DNA from: an uncultured Mucilaginibacter sp.
GTDB taxonomy: Bacteria > Bacteroidota > Bacteroidia > Sphingobacteriales > Sphingobacteriaceae
Length of the DNA: 44,550 nucleotides
Reading direction: 5' to 3'
Assembly: GCF_937859865.1 (NCBI RefSeq)
Contig: NZ_CALMAT010000005.1
Location: forward strand, 5,627 to 50,176
The translations under genes and the position numbers were made by a program. The notes below the pieces were generated by a model that saw only the letters and a list, made by a program, of their open reading frames with translations, had not been told where the DNA came from and made no database searches. Below, piece after piece: positions 26,038 through 33,935 of this stretch (within the stretch, counting starts at the first letter, position 1; each line of letters opens with the position of its first letter).

Positions 26038-26748
26038 TTACTTTGTTGCCGGTGGCAAATTGTTAAGCAAACTTAGCGCGAAAGCAGAAGTTGTGGTGGT
26101 ATTGCCGCTGGTGCCGCTGGCATAAAGTGTATAAATTTTGCCGTCGGCCAGCATTTGGTTGGATAAAGCACCCAAACTGCTGCTGCGCACACCGGACATG
26201 AAAGCCCGGAATTCGTAAATCCCGACCGGCACTTCGATAAACGAACCAACTTTGGTGTATTTGATTTTGGTAAAAGCATCGGTTCCGTTTAGTTGGATGT
26301 CCAGCATCGGGCTGCTGCCGGAAGCATTTACAAACCTGATCCTTGCCCTGCCGGCAGCCGGAAGCTTGCTTAGCGTATCATCAATAAAAATGGTTTTGAT
26401 GGTGTCTGCTTTTGAAGAAAAAAACAAGGTGTAGCTTTGGTTATTTTCTAAAAGTACGTTTACCGTATCTGTTGCCAGCGCAGTTGGCGTGGCGGTTGGC
26501 ACGATAGAAACGTTTTTTGTACCGGGCACCGTGCTGATGTAACCACTTGCATTGGGAAAAGCAATTGTTGTCGTGTTGATTTTGGTTCCGTTTAGCCTAC
26601 AATCAAAAGATAAACTGCCCGGGATAGCGTTGACAACCTGCAAACGGGAATAATTGGTTGGGCTGACCGCCGTATTGCTGCACGAAAAAATAAAAAGGCA
26701 AAATACAAGGAGCATCAGGCCTTTTAACAAAAATTTCAAATCACACAT
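26038..26748 (-). CDS. DUF4397 lipoprotein (first of two)
   Basis: A 236-residue protein. Signal peptide and lipobox (FIFSCSN, Cys23). The body has the DUF4397 pattern: LQVVNAIPGSLSFDCRLNG, a threonine-rich turn, SYTLFFSS, then ARIRFVNASGSSPMLDIQLNG and IYTLYASG. DUF4397 proteins are extracytoplasmic beta-rich proteins of unknown function. It lies 61 bases downstream of a paralogue on the same strand. Confidence 0.88.
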   Translation of the reverse strand: MCDLKFLLKGLMLLVFCLFIFSCSNTAVSPTNYSRLQVVNAIPGSLSFDCRLNGTKINTTTIAFPNASGYISTVPGTKNVSIVPTATPTALATDTVNVLLENNQSYTLFFSSKADTIKTIFIDDTLSKLPAAGRARIRFVNASGSSPMLDIQLNGTDAFTKIKYTKVGSFIEVPVGIYEFRAFMSGVRSSSLGALSNQMLADGKIYTLYASGTSGNTTTTSAFALSLLNNLPPATK

Positions 26749-26800
26749 GCTGCAAAATTACGTTTTAATACGATGCAACGTTGTACTGCCGCGGTTTAGT

Positions 26801-26826
26801 ATGCTTCTTTTACCGGGCAAAAGTTT
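26801..26826 (-). repeat. Dispersed 12-mer overlapping a stop codon
   Basis: On the minus strand TAAAAGAAGCAT (26801-26812) begins with the TAA stop of the second DUF4397 gene; the preceding AACTTTTGCCCGG (the AT-tract half) encodes the last residues Thr-Phe-Ala-Arg. Confidence 0.75.
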
Positions 26827-27508
26827 GTGTGGACAAAGCTAAAGAACCTGTTCCGTTTACCGTTCCGGCGCTCCAAATGGTGTAGATTTTACTGTTGTCT
26901 ACCCGAACATTTGGGATGTTGAGCATTGTTTTATTGGTACCGTGTTCGCGCAAAACCAAGTTGTACGTCCCGGCTTTCAATTCGGTATAATTGCCAATCA
27001 TACCAAAACTTACACTGGAGGCAATTACCGGCCCGTTTATGATGGCCAAATCTGCGGCAGACAGACCGGAAGACATATTGGCAAATTTGATTTTGGCGTT
27101 TCCAAAAGATGGCATGCTCAAATCATCTTCCGCAATGGCCGTGGTGGCAACGCCGTTTGCATCAAACACAAAAAAAGTATAGCTCGAATCGCGGACTACT
27201 TTTATCGTGTTGGTTGCCAAAAGCGTGTTGGTCAGGTTGGCTTTGATTTGGATGTTCCGCGTGCCGGAAGTAACCGTTTGATAACCGGTAGTGGTGCCAA
27301 AAGCCAGCGGAATAACATTGAGTTTGTTTCCCGTCCAGTAAAAATCAATGGCCGGAGTGGTTTTTGTGCTGTTGATCACGATCAGATGCGCATTACCAAG
27401 ATCGGTGTCGGTTGAAGTGTCTTCTTTGGTGCAGGAAGAAAAGACCAGCAAAAATGCACTGATCAAAACGAAGGCAGTTGCTTTAAGATACGGTTTTGGA
27501 GCTTTCAT
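26810..27508 (-). CDS. DUF4397 lipoprotein (second of two)
   Basis: A 232-residue protein. N-terminal signal with lipobox (VFSSCTKED). DUF4397-like body: HLIVINSTKTTPAIDFYWTG, TRNIQIKANLTNT, SYTFFVFDANG, AKIKFANMSSGLSAADLAI and IYTIWSAGTVNG. It is clearly related in architecture to the gene downstream but well diverged, so the duplication is old. The stop codon is the first codon of a dispersed 12-mer. It follows dnaN by 66 bases on the same strand and may share its transcript. Confidence 0.88.
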   Translation of the reverse strand: MKAPKPYLKATAFVLISAFLLVFSSCTKEDTSTDTDLGNAHLIVINSTKTTPAIDFYWTGNKLNVIPLAFGTTTGYQTVTSGTRNIQIKANLTNTLLATNTIKVVRDSSYTFFVFDANGVATTAIAEDDLSMPSFGNAKIKFANMSSGLSAADLAIINGPVIASSVSFGMIGNYTELKAGTYNLVLREHGTNKTMLNIPNVRVDNSKIYTIWSAGTVNGTGSLALSTQTFAR

Positions 27509-27574
27509 AAACTAAAGTTTGGCCTTGTTAAATACGGCAAGGCCAGGCTTTAGTTACATCAGTTTTCAACAATT

Positions 27575-28699
27575 TTAGGCATAGCTGTTCAGCATTACCG
27601 GCATCACCAGCATCAAAACATCTTCGTTTTCGTCTCCGCCTTGCGGCAATAATAAACCGGCGCGGTTTGGGGTTGACATTTCTAAAGAAACTTCTTCGCA
27701 GTTTAAATTTCTCAGCATTTCGATCAAAAAACGGGCGTTAAAACCAATTTCCAAATTTTCGCCTTCGTACTGGCAGGCCAGTTTTTCGTGGGCTTCGTTG
27801 GAGAAATCCAAATCTTCCGAAGAAATATTCAACTCGTTTCCTTCCACTTTCAGCCTCACTTGGTGCGTGGTTTTGTTGGCGTAAATGGCTACACGACTTA
27901 ACGAACCGAGGAAAGACAAACGGTCAATCGTTAGTTTATTTGGGTTGTTGGTTGGGATAACCGCATCGTAATCCGGATAACGTTCGTCAATCAAACGGCA
28001 AACCAGATTGATGTTGCCAAATTTAAAGAAAGCGCTCGTGCTGTTGTATTCTACCGAAACAGCTACATCTTCTGATGGCAGCGAAGACTTCAACAAATTC
28101 AATGCTTTTTTTGGCATGATAAAAGAAGTACTCGTTGCCGAATATGCATCTTTCCTTCGGTAACGGACTAATTTATGCGCATCCGTGGCCACAAAAGTAA
28201 AATGCTGCGGCGTAAGCTGACAGTAAACGCCCGTCATGGCTGGCCGCAACTCATCATTACTTACCGCGAAAATGGTTTTATTGATGGCTTCTGCCAAAAC
28301 CGAAGCTGGCAAACTAACCGAAGAAGCGTTTTCAACCACCGGGATTTTCGGGAAATCTTCCCCGTTTTCCCCACTTAATTTATAACTGCCGTCGCCTGCT
28401 TTAATTTCTACCGCAAAGCTTTTATCATCCACCAAAAACGTAACCGGCTGTTCTGGCAGCGATTTTAAAGTGTCCAGCAAAATACGCGACGGAATGCAAA
28501 TCCTTCCATCTTCGTTGGTTTCAACAGATAAAGAAGTGGTCATGCTAGTTTGCAAATCGGTTGCCGAAATGGTCAAATTTCCGTCTTTAATCTGGAACAA
28601 AAAGTTTTCTAATATCGGTAAAACCGTACTACTGCTCAGCGCACCGCTTACGGCCTGCAACTGTTTAAGTAAGGTTGAAGTAGAAACAATAAATCTCAT
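27575..28699 (-). CDS. dnaN: DNA polymerase III beta subunit (sliding clamp)
   Basis: Ring-shaped processivity clamp of the replicative polymerase. 374 residues, normal length. N-terminal MRFIVSTSTLLKQLQAVSGA, middle NLTISATDLQTSMTT and ELRPAMTGVYCQL, with FVATDAHKLVRYR, and C-terminal NELNISSEDLDFSNE, IGFNARFLIEMLRN and VLMLVMPVMLN, fit DnaN's three-domain fold. A near-copy of the dispersed motif (28120-28131) is read as Ser-Thr-Ser-Phe-Ile. It follows gldG by 33 bases but has its own -7 box candidate. Confidence 0.97.
   Translation of the reverse strand: MRFIVSTSTLLKQLQAVSGALSSSTVLPILENFLFQIKDGNLTISATDLQTSMTTSLSVETNEDGRICIPSRILLDTLKSLPEQPVTFLVDDKSFAVEIKAGDGSYKLSGENGEDFPKIPVVENASSVSLPASVLAEAINKTIFAVSNDELRPAMTGVYCQLTPQHFTFVATDAHKLVRYRRKDAYSATSTSFIMPKKALNLLKSSLPSEDVAVSVEYNSTSAFFKFGNINLVCRLIDERYPDYDAVIPTNNPNKLTIDRLSFLGSLSRVAIYANKTTHQVRLKVEGNELNISSEDLDFSNEAHEKLACQYEGENLEIGFNARFLIEMLRNLNCEEVSLEMSTPNRAGLLLPQGGDENEDVLMLVMPVMLNSYA
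28120..28131 (+). repeat. Near-copy of the dispersed 12-mer inside dnaN
   Basis: TAAAAGAAGTAC, one base off at the end. The coding-strand neighbourhood (ACTTCTTTTATCATGCC) resembles intergenic copies such as the one at 8644. Confidence 0.5.
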
Positions 28700-28718
28700 A
28701 TAAATCTAAATCTTGTAC

Positions 28719-28726
28719 CAAAAGTA
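28719..28726 (-). promoter_or_regulatory. Putative -7 box of dnaN
   Basis: Minus strand TACTTTTG fits TAnnTTTG and lies 20 bases before the dnaN ATG. No convincing -33 element. Confidence 0.35.
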
Positions 28727-28732
28727 GAAAAT

Positions 28733-30424
28733 TTAAGCCGCATACTTTCTTCTGCGGAAATATTGTTGAAAAATACCGAATAAAAGAAGTATGCCTAGCG
28801 GCAGCGCGTTGTTAAGGATTTGCCAGTACAGTTTTCGGGATTTGATTTGCGCACGGTTTAACAATCGGATCTTGATTTCCTTGTTTCTAAGGTTGATCAA
28901 GCCGGAATCGTCCGTCATGTAATCGGCAATATTCAGCAAAAAGTTTTTGTTGCCGTAAGTTTGCTGTGTGTACCGGTCAAAACCCAAAGGAAACGGGGAA
29001 CCATCGGCCTCGTTGATTTGGTTTTTAAAAATATCGCCGTCGCTAATGACGATCATTTTAGTGGGTTTGCTTTGTTGCAGCACATCAATTTTTTCTGTAA
29101 ATCCTTCGGGGATTGGCCGGTTTTTGAAATCCGATTTAAAACTTCCTTCCAGCAAAACGCCAACTGTTTTTGGCGGGCTTTGAAAAGTTTTCGGGTCAAT
29201 GTCCTGCTCCACCATTTGCAGCGAAATCAAATGTGGCGTGTTCAGTTTTTCGTTGAACGGGGAAGAAGCCAATAACACTGTTTTTTTAACGCCCGGAACC
29301 GCAATCGTATCAATCGTGCTGATAAATTCCGTCCGGATGCCATCCAAATTTTTAACCAAAGGATGCTTGGAAACCGGCATCAGGATTGGATAAAAAAGCC
29401 AAGGCAGCATTTGGATTTGCCCTTGCCCGGCCACATTGCCCACGTTTATCGGAATTTGTGCACTACTCATATCGGCAACCAAATCAAAATTTAAGCGGAT
29501 GCCGTAGCTAAAAAGTTGGTCGTCCAGGTTCAGTTGTTTGTTAAAAGCCAGTTGCTCGCCGCCGTGTCCGCGCATACTGTCCAGTTCGGCCGTAACTGGG
29601 TCAATGGTCCATAAAATTCTTCCGCCGTGCATCAGGAATTGATCAATTCTGAATTTCTCCAATTCGGTAAAAGGCTGGTCGGGTTTTGGAACAACTAACA
29701 ACTTCAACTTTTCCAAACCCGAAAACGGAATGGTTTTGAGGTCAACGCGCCCAACTTCAAAACCATCGGAAAGCGAACGCATGGCATCGTTCAGTTGCAG
29801 ATCGCTCAATTCGTGGTGGCCTTCGGTAAAACCAATGCGTGGTTTGCCGCCGCTGTTTACTTTTTTTATCGCCGAAGTAAAAGCATATTCCAGGTTTTGG
29901 ATAGAATTGTTCAGCACTTCTTCCGGCGATAAACCAATGCGCGTTTGCAGCAGTTTCACCGGAATTTGCCTTTCGCCGCTTTTTACTATCGCTGCCGGAA
30001 ATATAATTTTTTGGGTTAAACCGCTTTCAGTTTTTACGCTGAGGTTGGTAGGTTCAATGCCCTGGTTTTGCAAATCCTGCAAAATTTGTGTTTGCTGTTC
30101 TGTATTTGCGCCGGCAAGCGGGTCAACAAAAGTTACTTTTAAACGGTTGTGTCCGAAAGCGTTGTAATCGTCCAGCAAATCCCGAGTGGCGCGTTGCAAA
30201 CGTTTAAACCCAGAAGGAAAATCGCCCTGCAAAAAAACGGTAACCTCCACCGGCTTTTGCAAACTGTCCATCAAATTGCGTGTAATGGGCGAAAGTGTAA
30301 AACGTTTTTCGGAAGTAAAATCAAATCGTGTAAAAAAATAATTCGAAAAAATGTTGAGTAAAAGAAGTATCACCAACACCAGGCCGACTTGCAGCAAATC
30401 TTTTTTCTTGCGGAAGCTTACCAT
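28733..30424 (-). CDS. gldG: GldG, gliding-motility-associated ABC transporter substrate-binding subunit
   Basis: A 563-residue protein. N-terminal TM (about 12-32, VGLVLVILLLLNIFSNYFFT), a long extracytoplasmic domain (ABC_transp_aux / GldG type: FTSEKRFTLSPITRNLMDSL, NDAMRSLSDGFEVG, GGRILWTIDPV) and a C-terminal TM (about 535-555). With GldF and GldA it forms an ABC transporter needed for gliding in some Bacteroidota. It overlaps gldF by 7 bases. Two exact 12-mer copies lie inside, in the codons of the two membrane helices (ILLL in both). Confidence 0.92.
   Translation of the reverse strand: MVSFRKKKDLLQVGLVLVILLLLNIFSNYFFTRFDFTSEKRFTLSPITRNLMDSLQKPVEVTVFLQGDFPSGFKRLQRATRDLLDDYNAFGHNRLKVTFVDPLAGANTEQQTQILQDLQNQGIEPTNLSVKTESGLTQKIIFPAAIVKSGERQIPVKLLQTRIGLSPEEVLNNSIQNLEYAFTSAIKKVNSGGKPRIGFTEGHHELSDLQLNDAMRSLSDGFEVGRVDLKTIPFSGLEKLKLLVVPKPDQPFTELEKFRIDQFLMHGGRILWTIDPVTAELDSMRGHGGEQLAFNKQLNLDDQLFSYGIRLNFDLVADMSSAQIPINVGNVAGQGQIQMLPWLFYPILMPVSKHPLVKNLDGIRTEFISTIDTIAVPGVKKTVLLASSPFNEKLNTPHLISLQMVEQDIDPKTFQSPPKTVGVLLEGSFKSDFKNRPIPEGFTEKIDVLQQSKPTKMIVISDGDIFKNQINEADGSPFPLGFDRYTQQTYGNKNFLLNIADYMTDDSGLINLRNKEIKIRLLNRAQIKSRKLYWQILNNALPLGILLLFGIFQQYFRRRKYAA
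28781..28792 (+). repeat. Dispersed 12-mer inside gldG (3' end)
   Basis: TAAAAGAAGTAT, exact; read on the opposite strand as Ile-Leu-Leu-Leu in the C-terminal membrane helix. Confidence 0.65.
30359..30370 (+). repeat. Dispersed 12-mer inside gldG (5' end)
   Basis: TAAAAGAAGTAT, exact; read on the opposite strand as Ile-Leu-Leu-Leu in the N-terminal membrane helix. Confidence 0.65.
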
Positions 30425-31140
30425 TTTCTTCCTCCCAAAACCGTTTTGGTTAACAGTAAAAACAGGCCGATCATGCTTAAAAAGTAAACCAGATCGCGCG
30501 TATCCAAAACGCCGCGACTGATGGCCTGATAATGTTCGTTGATACCAAAATTCTGGATTTCGGCATTTTGAAAAGACAGCAAACCACTGAGCGAATCAAA
30601 ACCACTGAACATAAAAAAGCACATAAAAACAGCAATGGCAAAAGCAATAATCTGGTTTTTGGTGATGGAAGAGGCGAAAATACCGATGGCCACAAAAATT
30701 GCGCCCAGCAAAAACAAACCGCTGTAAGAACCGATCACGGCACCAGTATCTAAGTTTCCAACCGGGTTTCCTAACTGGTAAATAGAATAAACATAAACCA
30801 AAGTCGGAATCAGTGCCAGCAAAACCAGCAGCAAACAGGCTAAGTATTTGCCCAATACAATCTGCCAATCGGTAATGGGCCGTGTGGCCAGCAGTTCAAA
30901 AGTGCCTTCTTTTCTTTCTTCGGCCAAAGAACGCATGGTGATGGCCGGGATCAGGAACATAAACAAATAAGGCGTGGTGTTGAAAAGGCTGCCCAGATCG
31001 GCATAGCCATAATCTAAAATGCTGCTATCTGGGAAAATCCACAGAAACAATCCCAGCACCAACAAAAACAAACCGATGGTTATGTAGGCAACCAGCGAGC
31101 TGAGGTAAGCAGTAATTTCTTTTTGAAGGATTGTAAGCAC
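30418..31140 (-). CDS. gldF: GldF, gliding-motility-associated ABC transporter permease
   Basis: A 240-residue permease with six hydrophobic segments. Typical stretches: LQKEITAYLSSLVAYITIGLF, LFNTTPYLFMFLIPAITMRSLAEERK, GTFELLATRPITDWQIVLGK and FSGFDSLSGL. It belongs to the ABC-2 permease family, and the immediate overlap with gldG identifies it. The ATPase subunit gene gldA is about 2.8 kb upstream, separated by two unrelated genes. Confidence 0.92.
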   Translation of the reverse strand: MLTILQKEITAYLSSLVAYITIGLFLLVLGLFLWIFPDSSILDYGYADLGSLFNTTPYLFMFLIPAITMRSLAEERKEGTFELLATRPITDWQIVLGKYLACLLLVLLALIPTLVYVYSIYQLGNPVGNLDTGAVIGSYSGLFLLGAIFVAIGIFASSITKNQIIAFAIAVFMCFFMFSGFDSLSGLLSFQNAEIQNFGINEHYQAISRGVLDTRDLVYFLSMIGLFLLLTKTVLGGRKW

Positions 31141-31187
31141 CAGACTTTTGTGTGAAAGCCAAAATTATACAAAAACCGGCAAAGCAA

Positions 31188-31217
31188 AAAGGTTCTGCAC
31201 GCAAGCACAGAACCTTT
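31188..31217. terminator. Bidirectional terminator hairpin
   Basis: AAAGGTTCTG and CAGAACCTTT form a 10-base stem with a 10-base loop, followed by a T run on the plus strand and preceded by an A run, so it can act on both strands. It lies after the stop of the 31282-32805 gene. Right after it comes TTTTTAGGTGGTA, the upstream half of the extended 12-mer motif without the core. Confidence 0.7.
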
Positions 31218-31281
31218 TTTTAGGTGGTATATATTAACACCTATTCATTCAGTAAGATCAATTGTCTGATAATTTCAGAAA

Positions 31282-32805
31282 CTAAAAAACTTTTTTAGGT
31301 TCGATACTCATACTTAGTAAGTTTCCAGTTGTTATTTCTCTGGTTGTGTAGCTACCATTATTATTAGAAATAATTATAGGTTGATCGAAAGACAAAGTTG
31401 CTTCACCAATGAAATCGGAATTTAAAGTAGTTTTAACACTGTAAGTACGTTTCTCAGTTGTAGTAGCACTAGCACCAAATTTTGTACCTACTTTGTTAAA
31501 TGGGGCAGTTAATTCAAAATTGGTTGCATATGTGGTAGTATTCTCATATGATTGAGTAACTTCTTGAGCGTTATCATTTTCATATACAACAAATTTCCAA
31601 GCTGTACCATAATTTTGTAAATCCCAAGGCACTAATTCAACATTTGGGTGATATTCTTTTGGAGTAATTGAAGTAACTTGATAAAAATAGTAAGCGAATT
31701 CTTGCCTTAATTTACCTTGTACATCATATAAATCAGTAGGCTTAACACTTATCACTTTACTTAAATCATTTCCGATACCATTTTTCGAATTTATCAAGAC
31801 AGTTATTGTAAATTCATAATTTCCCTCTGTCCAAAAATAACCATTGCTGCTAGGTCTTCCAATCATTTGACCATCTGTTGATCTTGGATCACCATCTTGA
31901 TCTGACATTTTTGATATTGCATTAGTCGAAAATTTCATCGATGTAATAAATTCACTATAATTGTTTTTGAATTGACCAACAGGTTGACTGGGGGTTATAC
32001 CATAATACACATAATCTCTTTGCCAATCTGTTCCAGAATTATATGCGTTGATATTAACTGCGTCAATACCACTTGCATCAGTAACTCTGCTTGGTTTTAC
32101 TTTATCTGTAATTACTTTTGAATTAATGTTATCGAAAGCTTCATCAGCAAAACTTAAAACTAAACTACCGTCGTTATACACTATAGGTGATTTTGAATTT
32201 GTTGAACTTGAAGCTTTGCTTGTTGAAGTTGTATTTGAACCCACAACTACTCTTTCGTTCAGCTTTATTAAGACTAAAGGAAAAGCAGGAATCTCATTTG
32301 GCGCAATTGCTACTTCTTTACCTTGGTTATCATAAAATGAAAAACCTTTATTCAAAGCGTTTGTAGCGGCTACCACAGGAACTTCTGTATCTGCGTTCCA
32401 ACTTTCAGGAGAAAAATTAACTAACGTTGGAACAAATATTGTTAACAAGGGAAGCTTTTGTTCAATTGTTTCCAATTCTGCTTTTGATGAGGCAAAACGA
32501 ATTAATTTTTCATGAAGTGTTTCCAAATTATTTATTTTTTTGTCTTTTACCATTTGATATAAAATATCATGGTCATTATCAAATTGTTTCAAGCTCTCTT
32601 CTTTTAAGAATGATCGTAAAGGAGCATCGTTTTTAACAGCCTTAGCCAAAATATTTGCAAAGGTGATTTGTAATTTGTTTACTTCAGAGTTACCAGAAAT
32701 AGCGTTTTCAGAAATACTGCTTTTTGAAGTTAAATCTTTTTTACAAGATTGTACAAGAAAAAGACAAACACAAACGAAAATTGATAATAGAGTAGATTTT
32801 TTCAT
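31282..32805 (-). CDS. Putative lipoprotein, about 507 residues, unknown function
   Basis: Starts MKKSTLLSIFVCVCLFLVQS with the lipobox SCKKD. The alternative ATG at 32847 lies on top of a likely -7 promoter box, so I chose 32805. After a linker, the N-terminal part is helical (KLQITFANILAKAVKNDAPL, LRSFLKEESLKQFDNDHDI) and the rest appears beta-rich. There is a Ser-rich stretch (STSKASSSTNSKSPI) near 195-210. I do not recognise a named family. It is more AT-rich than neighbouring genes, which may point to transfer. Bounded by a hairpin terminator on each side. Confidence 0.75.
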   Translation of the reverse strand: MKKSTLLSIFVCVCLFLVQSCKKDLTSKSSISENAISGNSEVNKLQITFANILAKAVKNDAPLRSFLKEESLKQFDNDHDILYQMVKDKKINNLETLHEKLIRFASSKAELETIEQKLPLLTIFVPTLVNFSPESWNADTEVPVVAATNALNKGFSFYDNQGKEVAIAPNEIPAFPLVLIKLNERVVVGSNTTSTSKASSSTNSKSPIVYNDGSLVLSFADEAFDNINSKVITDKVKPSRVTDASGIDAVNINAYNSGTDWQRDYVYYGITPSQPVGQFKNNYSEFITSMKFSTNAISKMSDQDGDPRSTDGQMIGRPSSNGYFWTEGNYEFTITVLINSKNGIGNDLSKVISVKPTDLYDVQGKLRQEFAYYFYQVTSITPKEYHPNVELVPWDLQNYGTAWKFVVYENDNAQEVTQSYENTTTYATNFELTAPFNKVGTKFGASATTTEKRTYSVKTTLNSDFIGEATLSFDQPIIISNNNGSYTTREITTGNLLSMSIEPKKVF

Positions 32806-32844
32806 TTTTAATTTAAATTTTAGTGAATAATATTTATAGTCATC

Positions 32845-32852
32845 CAAATTTA
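32845..32852 (-). promoter_or_regulatory. Putative -7 box of the unknown lipoprotein gene
   Basis: Minus strand TAAATTTG, a full fit to TAnnTTTG, 39 bases before the chosen ATG at 32805. It supports that start. Confidence 0.4.
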
Positions 32853-32884
32853 GAAAAAAGTTAATTTTATAAGGTTTATTAAAA

Positions 32885-32922
32885 ATTAAGTTTTTGTTAA
32901 GTTTTTGTTAAGTTTTTGTTAA
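32885..32922. repeat. 11-base tandem repeat upstream of lipoprotein gene
   Basis: TTAAGTTTTTG three times in a row plus a partial TTAAG. It lies about 35-75 bases upstream of the -7 box, where copy-number change could alter expression. Confidence 0.85.
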
Positions 32923-32930
32923 GAGTTATT

Positions 32931-33098
32931 TAGAGCCTGTTTAAATTTAAATCATAAAATTTTGCAATGCTTCTTTTATGCCTATAAATTTGGTGTGCTT
33001 AGATATTTTACCAAAACAAAAACCACAAAAAGACAATGATTTTTAGGTGGTAAAAGAAGCATTGAAAATGAGTTTAACAAAATTTAAACAGGCTCTTA
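32931..33098. repeat. MITE-like inverted-repeat element, copy E4
   Basis: Left end AGAGCCTGTTTTAAATTT (32931-32948), right end AAAATTTAAACAGGCTCTTA (33079-33098). Inner arms: minus-strand 12-mer at 32967-32978 with TGCCTATAAATTTGG, and plus-strand 12-mer at 33051-33062 preceded by TGATTTTTAGGTGG. The ends differ from E1/E6 (GAGCC in place of GAAGC) but both ends changed together, keeping the inverted pairing. Confidence 0.85.
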
Positions 33099-33141
33099 AA
33101 ATAGTGCTTTACAACTTTGCATTATTTAATAAAACAAAAAA

Positions 33142-33163
33142 GTTCTGAACCTAAACTCAGAAC
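33142..33163. terminator. Terminator hairpin of the barrel-protein gene
   Basis: GTTCTGA and TCAGAAC pair around an 8-base loop, with A and T runs outside, 26 bases past the stop of the gene at 33189 on the minus strand. The stem resembles that at 31188. Confidence 0.65.
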
Positions 33164-33188
33164 CTTTATTTTTTGATAATAAAGAAGC

Positions 33189-33773
33189 TTAAAATTTGTA
33201 AGCAACACGGAGTGCAAGCTGATCTAACTGTCCGTTTTGCGACCAGCCTTCGTAACGTATTCCCGCATCAATTGCAGATTTACCAATCAACGGAATGGAA
33301 ACACCAATACCCGGTGCATAAGCAAAAGCAGTACCATGCCCGCTTAAAGTACCATAACCAACTGTTGATTGTTGTATACCTATTGCTGCACCGATCTCAC
33401 CTCCAACATAAAATACCGGACTCACGTAATATTTACCACCGGCTTTTAGAGGAATATAACCAGCAGGTTTTGCTTTTATACCAAAGGCATTTAATGCGTT
33501 TTTTACATTATCCTTTAAATAAAAACTGGTGTAACCGGCCGTTGCGGTAATGGCAAATTGTGGCGTAGCCGGGATTTCGATCTTACCGGAACCACCGAAC
33601 CCTACATTGTACAGGTTTTTTGCATCGCCGGTTGGTGCGCCCAATTCTAAACCGACACTAAATTTTGTTGGCATTGCTGCTTTTTTTCTTTTGGTTGTGG
33701 TACGTTGCGCTGAAACGGCAGAAGCTGTTACGGCAACAATGGTGAACATTAAAAATAATTTTTTCATTTTCAT
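33189..33773 (-). CDS. Outer-membrane beta-barrel protein
   Basis: A 194-residue protein. Signal peptide at about 1-22 (MKMKKLFLMFTIVAVTASAV), a basic linker, then alternating strands ending in an aromatic residue: FSVGLELGAPTGDAKNLYNV, FAITATAGYTSFYL, YYVSPVFYVGGEIGAAIGI, AFAYAPGIGVSIPL and AIDAGIRYEGW, with the terminal LALRVAYKF ending in Phe as expected for BAM-inserted barrels. Similar to the small OmpA/OprF-like 8-strand porin-type family (outer_membrane_beta-barrel). Exact role unknown. Confidence 0.85.
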   Translation of the reverse strand: MKMKKLFLMFTIVAVTASAVSAQRTTTKRKKAAMPTKFSVGLELGAPTGDAKNLYNVGFGGSGKIEIPATPQFAITATAGYTSFYLKDNVKNALNAFGIKAKPAGYIPLKAGGKYYVSPVFYVGGEIGAAIGIQQSTVGYGTLSGHGTAFAYAPGIGVSIPLIGKSAIDAGIRYEGWSQNGQLDQLALRVAYKF

Positions 33774-33835
33774 AAACTGGATTTTAAATGGAAAACAAAC
33801 CCAAAAAGCATACCTTTTTTGTGCCTTCTTTTTCG

Positions 33836-33860
33836 ATGCTGTTTTTACCGGGTTAAATTT
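33836..33860 (-). repeat. Dispersed 12-mer (ACAG type), extended form
   Basis: On the minus strand a TAAAAACAGCAT copy (33836-33847) is preceded by AAATTTAACCCGG. It is 63 bases upstream of the barrel gene start. Confidence 0.7.
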
Positions 33861-33935
33861 AGTACGGCTTACAAAATGGATTGGATGCTTTTTTTGTTTG
33901 CCTAAAATTTGTTTCCCGCCTTTAAATACTAATTG

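Larger units (their letters stand above)
32806..33188. other. Gene-free 383-base region between lipoprotein and barrel genes
   Basis: Contains, left to right, the lipoprotein leader with a -7 box (32845), an 11-base tandem repeat (32885-32922), inverted-repeat element E4 (32931-33098) and a terminator hairpin (33142-33163). No small gene was seen. Confidence 0.7.
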
